DNA of 64,000 nucleotides from assembly GCF_015706575.1 (NCBI RefSeq), contig NW_024037051.1:18371153-18435152 (forward strand). The letters run 5' to 3'. Position numbers and translations under genes: made by a program. Below are positions 59,826-64,000 of this stretch, piece after piece (the stretch's first letter is position 1; each line of letters opens with the position of its first letter). The stretch comes from Patiria miniata. Lineage: Eukaryota > Echinodermata > Asteroidea > Valvatida > Asterinidae. The notes beneath the pieces were generated by a model, which searched no databases, was not told where the DNA came from, and saw nothing but the letters and a program-made list of their open reading frames with translations.

Positions 59826-61560
59826 AAGTCGCAAATATTGACGCCAATATTGACGCCAGTATTCACGACATGTCCTCCATGTCGCAAATATAGACGCCAA
59901 TATTGACGCCAATATTTATGACATGGCCCCAAGTCGCAAATATTGACGCCAATATTCACGACATGGCCCAAGTCGCAAACCCACTCAGGCGTGAATGTTC
60001 TTTTTTTTTTAGCAACCTAGGTAGGCAATTCAAGCAAATAATCTGGCGCACCCTACTATACAATACACACTTTTCAATATTGTGTTTGTGTTAGCGCGTA
60101 CTTCCTTCGCTGCAAGGATACAGACGTCCAATAAGTGTGACCGTAAGGTCAGAGCCAAATTCTGCTAAATGCACATACAAAATCTGTCCGATTTATCAAA
60201 AATCCCCCCGAATTACTCGAAATACATTATAAACACTTAAAATCACATGTAGATTGGTAGTATTACCTTAATTAAAGTTCAAATCACATAATAAACAATC
60301 TATAGTCACATAAAGATGTTATGAAATTATCCCGTAAATTTCGGGTAAAACGCTAATTCGGCCACGACGACGTTTCCCAGTGAACTTCAGCACCTAGACC
60401 CAGAGTTGTAACGAGTCACTGATTTTTGTGACTCGAGTCGAGTCGAGTCGAGTAATTTTAAAGAAGTGACTCGAGTCGAGTCGAGTCATTTTAAGGAAGT
60501 GACTCGAATCGAGTCGAGTCATTAGGTCAAAAGGTCGAGTCGAGGCAAATATTTAGCTCGAGTCAATTAGAGTCACGATTATTTGAACACTATGTATACC
60601 AACATTTATAAAAGGAGGTCATAACTTAAGCGAGCGTTATAATCCAAACGCTTTTTAAGAAATCGCCCAAAACCAATGATGAAACAGCGAATTCGAAAAT
60701 GTGTTTAAAAATCTGGTTCCTGGATATTATTTTGCGCGTGATCTCGAACCATGAGGTGGGAGTCTGTGACACTTGTATAGTTGTACATGACTGCTATTCG
60801 CAAAGTAAAGTGAGCATACATTTTGCACCGTAAGTCATTGCAAATACATTTCGCAAAGTTGCGCTTTTTATTTTTGGGACTCGATCGAGTCTTATTAGCC
60901 TTCGCTCGAGTCGAGTCGAGTCTTCTGATGAGGGACTCGAGTCGAGTCGAGTACATAAACAAATATTTACCATTTTTTTTAATTTTGCTGTTTTTCTAAT
61001 CAAATCTAATTTACAACCATTTTTGCAGAATTCTGCCAGAAATCTGCCAAAAAAAATCCATTATGTCAAATATCCTGTGAAACTCTCGTTTTGTAAACAA
61101 AAAATTCTGTCAAAGTTAGCCGAAAATCGGCTAAAACGGTCACCCTGCGTCCAATGTACATGCACATTCATGGCTCGCGCTGCGCCTCACGACGAACGTT
61201 CAGTCAGAGATCGGTGTGTCTGGGTGCCAGACTGTGTGGGTAACGGACACCCCAAGTTGCTGTGAAAAAAATTCACGCATGAGTGGGTTTACAACTTGGG
61301 CCTGTCGTGAATATTGGTGTCAATATTGGCGTAAATATTTGCGACATGGAGGCCATGTCGTGAATATTGGCGTCAATATTGGCGTCAATATTTGCGACAT
61401 TGAGACCATGTCGTGAATATTGGCGTCAATATTGGCGTCAATATTTGCGACTTGGGTCCATGTCGTGAATATTGGCGTCAATATTGGCGCAAATATTTGC
61501 CACATGGAGGCCATGTCGTGAATATTGGCGTCAATATTGGCGTCAATATATTATGTGCGA
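59826..61560. mobile_element. Foldback element with satellite arms (TU-like)
   Basis: The left arm (59826-60010) and right arm (61268-61560) are inverted. Both consist of tandem 12-bp units AATATTGGCGTC / AATATTTGCGAC grouped in a repeat of about 53 bp with CCATGTCGTG. The inner arm ends also match inverted (CACTCAGGCGTGAA against TTCACGCATGAGTG). About 1.26 kb of unrelated sequence lies between. No target duplication was identified. Confidence 0.65.
60428..60545. repeat. GAGTC pentamer repeats
   Basis: Runs of CTCGAGTCGAGTCGAG separated by AATTTTAAAGAAGTGA spacers. A second cluster lies at 60903-60952. They sit inside the foldback element and are partly self-complementary. Confidence 0.75.
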
Positions 61561-61856
61561 TGTCCCTTTAGAGCCACCATAGTGAGGCCACACAGGATCG
61601 CTGCAAGCATTACGCTGTGCACGGATTGGAATGGATTGGTTGGGAAAGAAGTAAACTACGCAATTTGCGGGAACGCAACAATATGAAAAAAAATGATAGA
61701 GAGATAGTTTCAGAAATCTTCATTTGTAAACGTTGGCATTACAGCAAGCACAGCTAGATTTTATTGCTCAGAGAATATTCTTTCAAACATTCAAATTCAA
61801 ACTCGATGGCCAAAATGTAAACTAAAGATGCCCATCAGAGAACATTCCAAAGTAAA

Positions 61857-64000
61857 AACTAGAGCTTCGCGTTTGTTGAGTTACAAACACAGAGTGGTCA
61901 GGCGGACCGCCTGTTCAGTAAACACTGACCAGTTACATATGTTTATGTTGAACAAAGGATTACGAAATTAAATCCTTTCCAGTGAAACAGTAAACATTCT
62001 TTGTGCGCTTAAAAAGTTATTTGTGGTTTGATGACGTCATCAATATAAAACGGTATGTAAATACTAATAAAGTTTGTAGAGGATAAAGTTTCATTGTGAA
62101 GTTAAAATAACGTAACTTCCGGTTTGATGACGTATTAATAACACCTAATTTACCGTTTAATGACGTCGCAGCATTAGAGATCCAAAGGAGAACACTGTAA
62201 TGGATATCATTATTTGGACTACGAAGATATGACAGGGATCAAGTGATAGAATTAGATTGAAATATGATACCTTTCAAATTCTCATAGAAGTAACTTGCGG
62301 TTTGATGACGTCATATGAATTTAAAACCTTGCCAAGTTATCTTTGGTTACCAGAGAATATCAAGGGGCGATTTGGTAATATGTGGACGGATCAGTGATGT
62401 AGTGCCTCGATGCTGGGCCTTGGCAAGGCTGCCTTAAGGCTGGATTTTAGGGCCTTGGCCTTGGCCTCGAGGCTTGAGGGCAAAAGCCTTGGCCTTGGCC
62501 TTGGCCTTGAGGGTTCAGGGCCTTGCAATTTTGAGTCAAGGCTCTTCAAGGCCCATAGATTTTTGCATCCGACGGATGGTTTTAAAATTAAAGAAAGCAA
62601 ACGCTGTATTATGTGCCGCTATGGGGCGCCCTTTCAGATGATAACGCCATCACACTGTCTTTGTGTCTTGTATTCCTCATATAACATTTTCATAATTTAT
62701 ATGTATGTAGTAAAATACTACCGTGTTTAAGTTATATTCGGTTTTCATTGCACTTCCGGTAGCACCGAAAGTGAAGGTAAAGCGGATTTGTGTCCGGGGA
62801 CAAGAAATGTTTGACACGGCATAGTCTACAACCTCACGAAAAACGAACACGATACTCTTTTTAGTTCAAAAGATATAGCGCAAACTATTTTGTCAAAATT
62901 TGCCCTGAAATCGCTTGTAATTTGAGACCTGATGACGTCATGATGACGTCATGATGACGTTACAAAGATTATGACATCTTCGTTACATGGTACAAGTTCA
63001 CACTAGGTTTTATGATCATAGCGCTCAGCGTTTAGATAAAATTTTGCTTTGTTTTGATTTCAGGCTAAAGTTTTTTTTTTTAAAACACGTAACTTTGACC
63101 TTCCGGTAGACCTGGAAGTAAAGGTCAAGTAAAGGTACAATTATTTATCAACTAATGGTCTATCTGATTACAAAGTTGGAACATACTTGATTATTTTGTT
63201 TAAGAGTTATAGGCGAAAGTAATTGGCCACTTATTCCTCTAAAATCGCTTGTAATTTGACCCTCGATGACGTCATCATGACGTCAGAGTAATATGCACTA
63301 CTAGCGATGAGGTTCCATATAATTACAAGTTCATACCATATACCGTTTAGGAGAAAACCCGCGGAGAAGTATTGTCCGGAATAAAAAGAAAGAAAGAAAG
63401 AAAGAACTAGAGGTTCGCGTTTGTTGTTACAAACGCAGAGTGGTCGGGCAGGCATTTTTTTCCCCAGTAAACACTGCCGTGTTAAATTATGAATATTTGA
63501 ACAAAGGATCACGAAATTAAATCCTTTCCAGTACAATCAATTATTTGGTGGTAGAATTCAGTAAATATTACACAAGTAATTTCTGGCGTCATTATTCGAA
63601 AATGGGATGTGAATACTGATTTGAGTGGATAAAAGTAACTTCCGGTCTGATGACGTCATAACTTTGAAACCTTGCCAAGTTATTTGTGGTTAATCAAAGA
63701 ATATCAAGGAACGATTGGTAAAATTTGAACGGATGGTTTTCAAATAAGAAAGATAAAACACTGTTTTATGTGCCACTAGGGGGCGCCCTTTCGAAAGATG
63801 ACGTCATTACACATTTTTGTCTGGCATTCCTCACTAAACACTATCATAATGTATATGTGTGTAGTAAAATGCTTCCGCTTTTGATTTGAATTGCATTCGG
63901 TTTTCATTGCACTTCGGGTAATACCGAAAGTGAAGGTCAAGCGGTTTTGTGTCCGGGGACAAGAAATGTTTCTCACGGCATAGTCTTCAACCTCACGAAA
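61857..64000. repeat. Two tandem copies of a TGACGTCA-rich repeat
   Basis: The first copy starts AACTAGAGCTTCGCG at 61857 and the second AACTAGAGGTTCGCG at 63405. Later blocks match too (62750-62840 with 63908-64000). The second copy lacks some internal sequence and continues past the window. An AAAG microsatellite (63384-63404) marks the junction. No gene recognised. Confidence 0.65.
62405..62545. repeat. GGCCTT-rich imperfect repeat
   Basis: Repeated GGCCTTGGCCTT and GAGGCTTGAGGGC phrases. The short open frames across it are repeat translation. Confidence 0.65.

Noticed and set aside
62410..62730. 106-codon plus-strand frame
   Set aside because: Its first half is GGCCTT repeat translation (LGLGLEG type) and the rest has no recognisable motif.
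59041..64000. Missing first exon of the single-CAP gene
   Set aside because: I searched for an AHN-K split-codon donor on the minus strand. A similar string near 62606 lies in the tandem repeat without CAP helix residues upstream.

Overview
The window looks like nuclear DNA from a marine deuterostome, most likely an echinoderm. That is an inference from split exons with GT-AG introns, a GAPR-1-like CAP family, AT-rich introns and a dense load of small inverted-repeat transposons and tRNA-derived repeats. There is no bacterial-type gene organisation. No rRNA gene, CRISPR array or convincing intact transposase is visible. Every coding feature I can support lies on the minus strand and belongs to one family, the CAP superfamily (GAPR-1/GLIPR2-like).

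Layout, read in gene direction (right to left). (1) 58.9-55.97 kb holds a single-domain CAP gene. Three exons are present and its first exon lies beyond the window or was not found. (2) 53.5 kb holds an orphan broken CAP last exon. (3) 41.8-28.6 kb holds an apparently intact gene of eleven coding exons. It predicts about 560 residues with three tandem CAP domains: CAP1, a Lys/Ser-rich linker, CAP2, a 25-residue linker exon, CAP3, stop. (4) 27.8-1 kb holds three head-to-tail partial copies of the last third of that gene plus about 5 kb of 3' flank each (copies C, B and A). They are 5'-truncated and damaged. A has a 1-bp insertion and a nonsense codon. B has two 1-bp deletions. C has a nonsense codon and has lost its linker exon and last exon. 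The intact source module is called D (27.79-32.63 kb).

Exon phases are uniform: each CAP core, middle and last exon joins in phase 1, and the CAP-to-CAP junctions are phase 0. CAP cassettes can therefore be duplicated or spliced to one another without losing frame, which probably explains the multi-CAP protein. CAP3 in every copy has replaced two of the four conserved CAP-cavity residues, while CAP1, CAP2 and the single-CAP gene keep all four.

The rest is mobile and repeated DNA. Several elements can be delimited by target-site duplications visible here: three hAT-like types (8 bp), four Harbinger-like MITEs (TAA or TTA), a TTAA-flanked element, Tc1/mariner-type MITEs, and a 662-bp element flanked by ACTT. 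There are also long hairpins: one with 94-bp arms carrying a possible transposase tail, a near-perfect palindrome that has lost one half in copy A and the other half in copy B, and a foldback element with inverted satellite arms at 59.8-61.6 kb. All boundaries, identities and family names were judged by eye.
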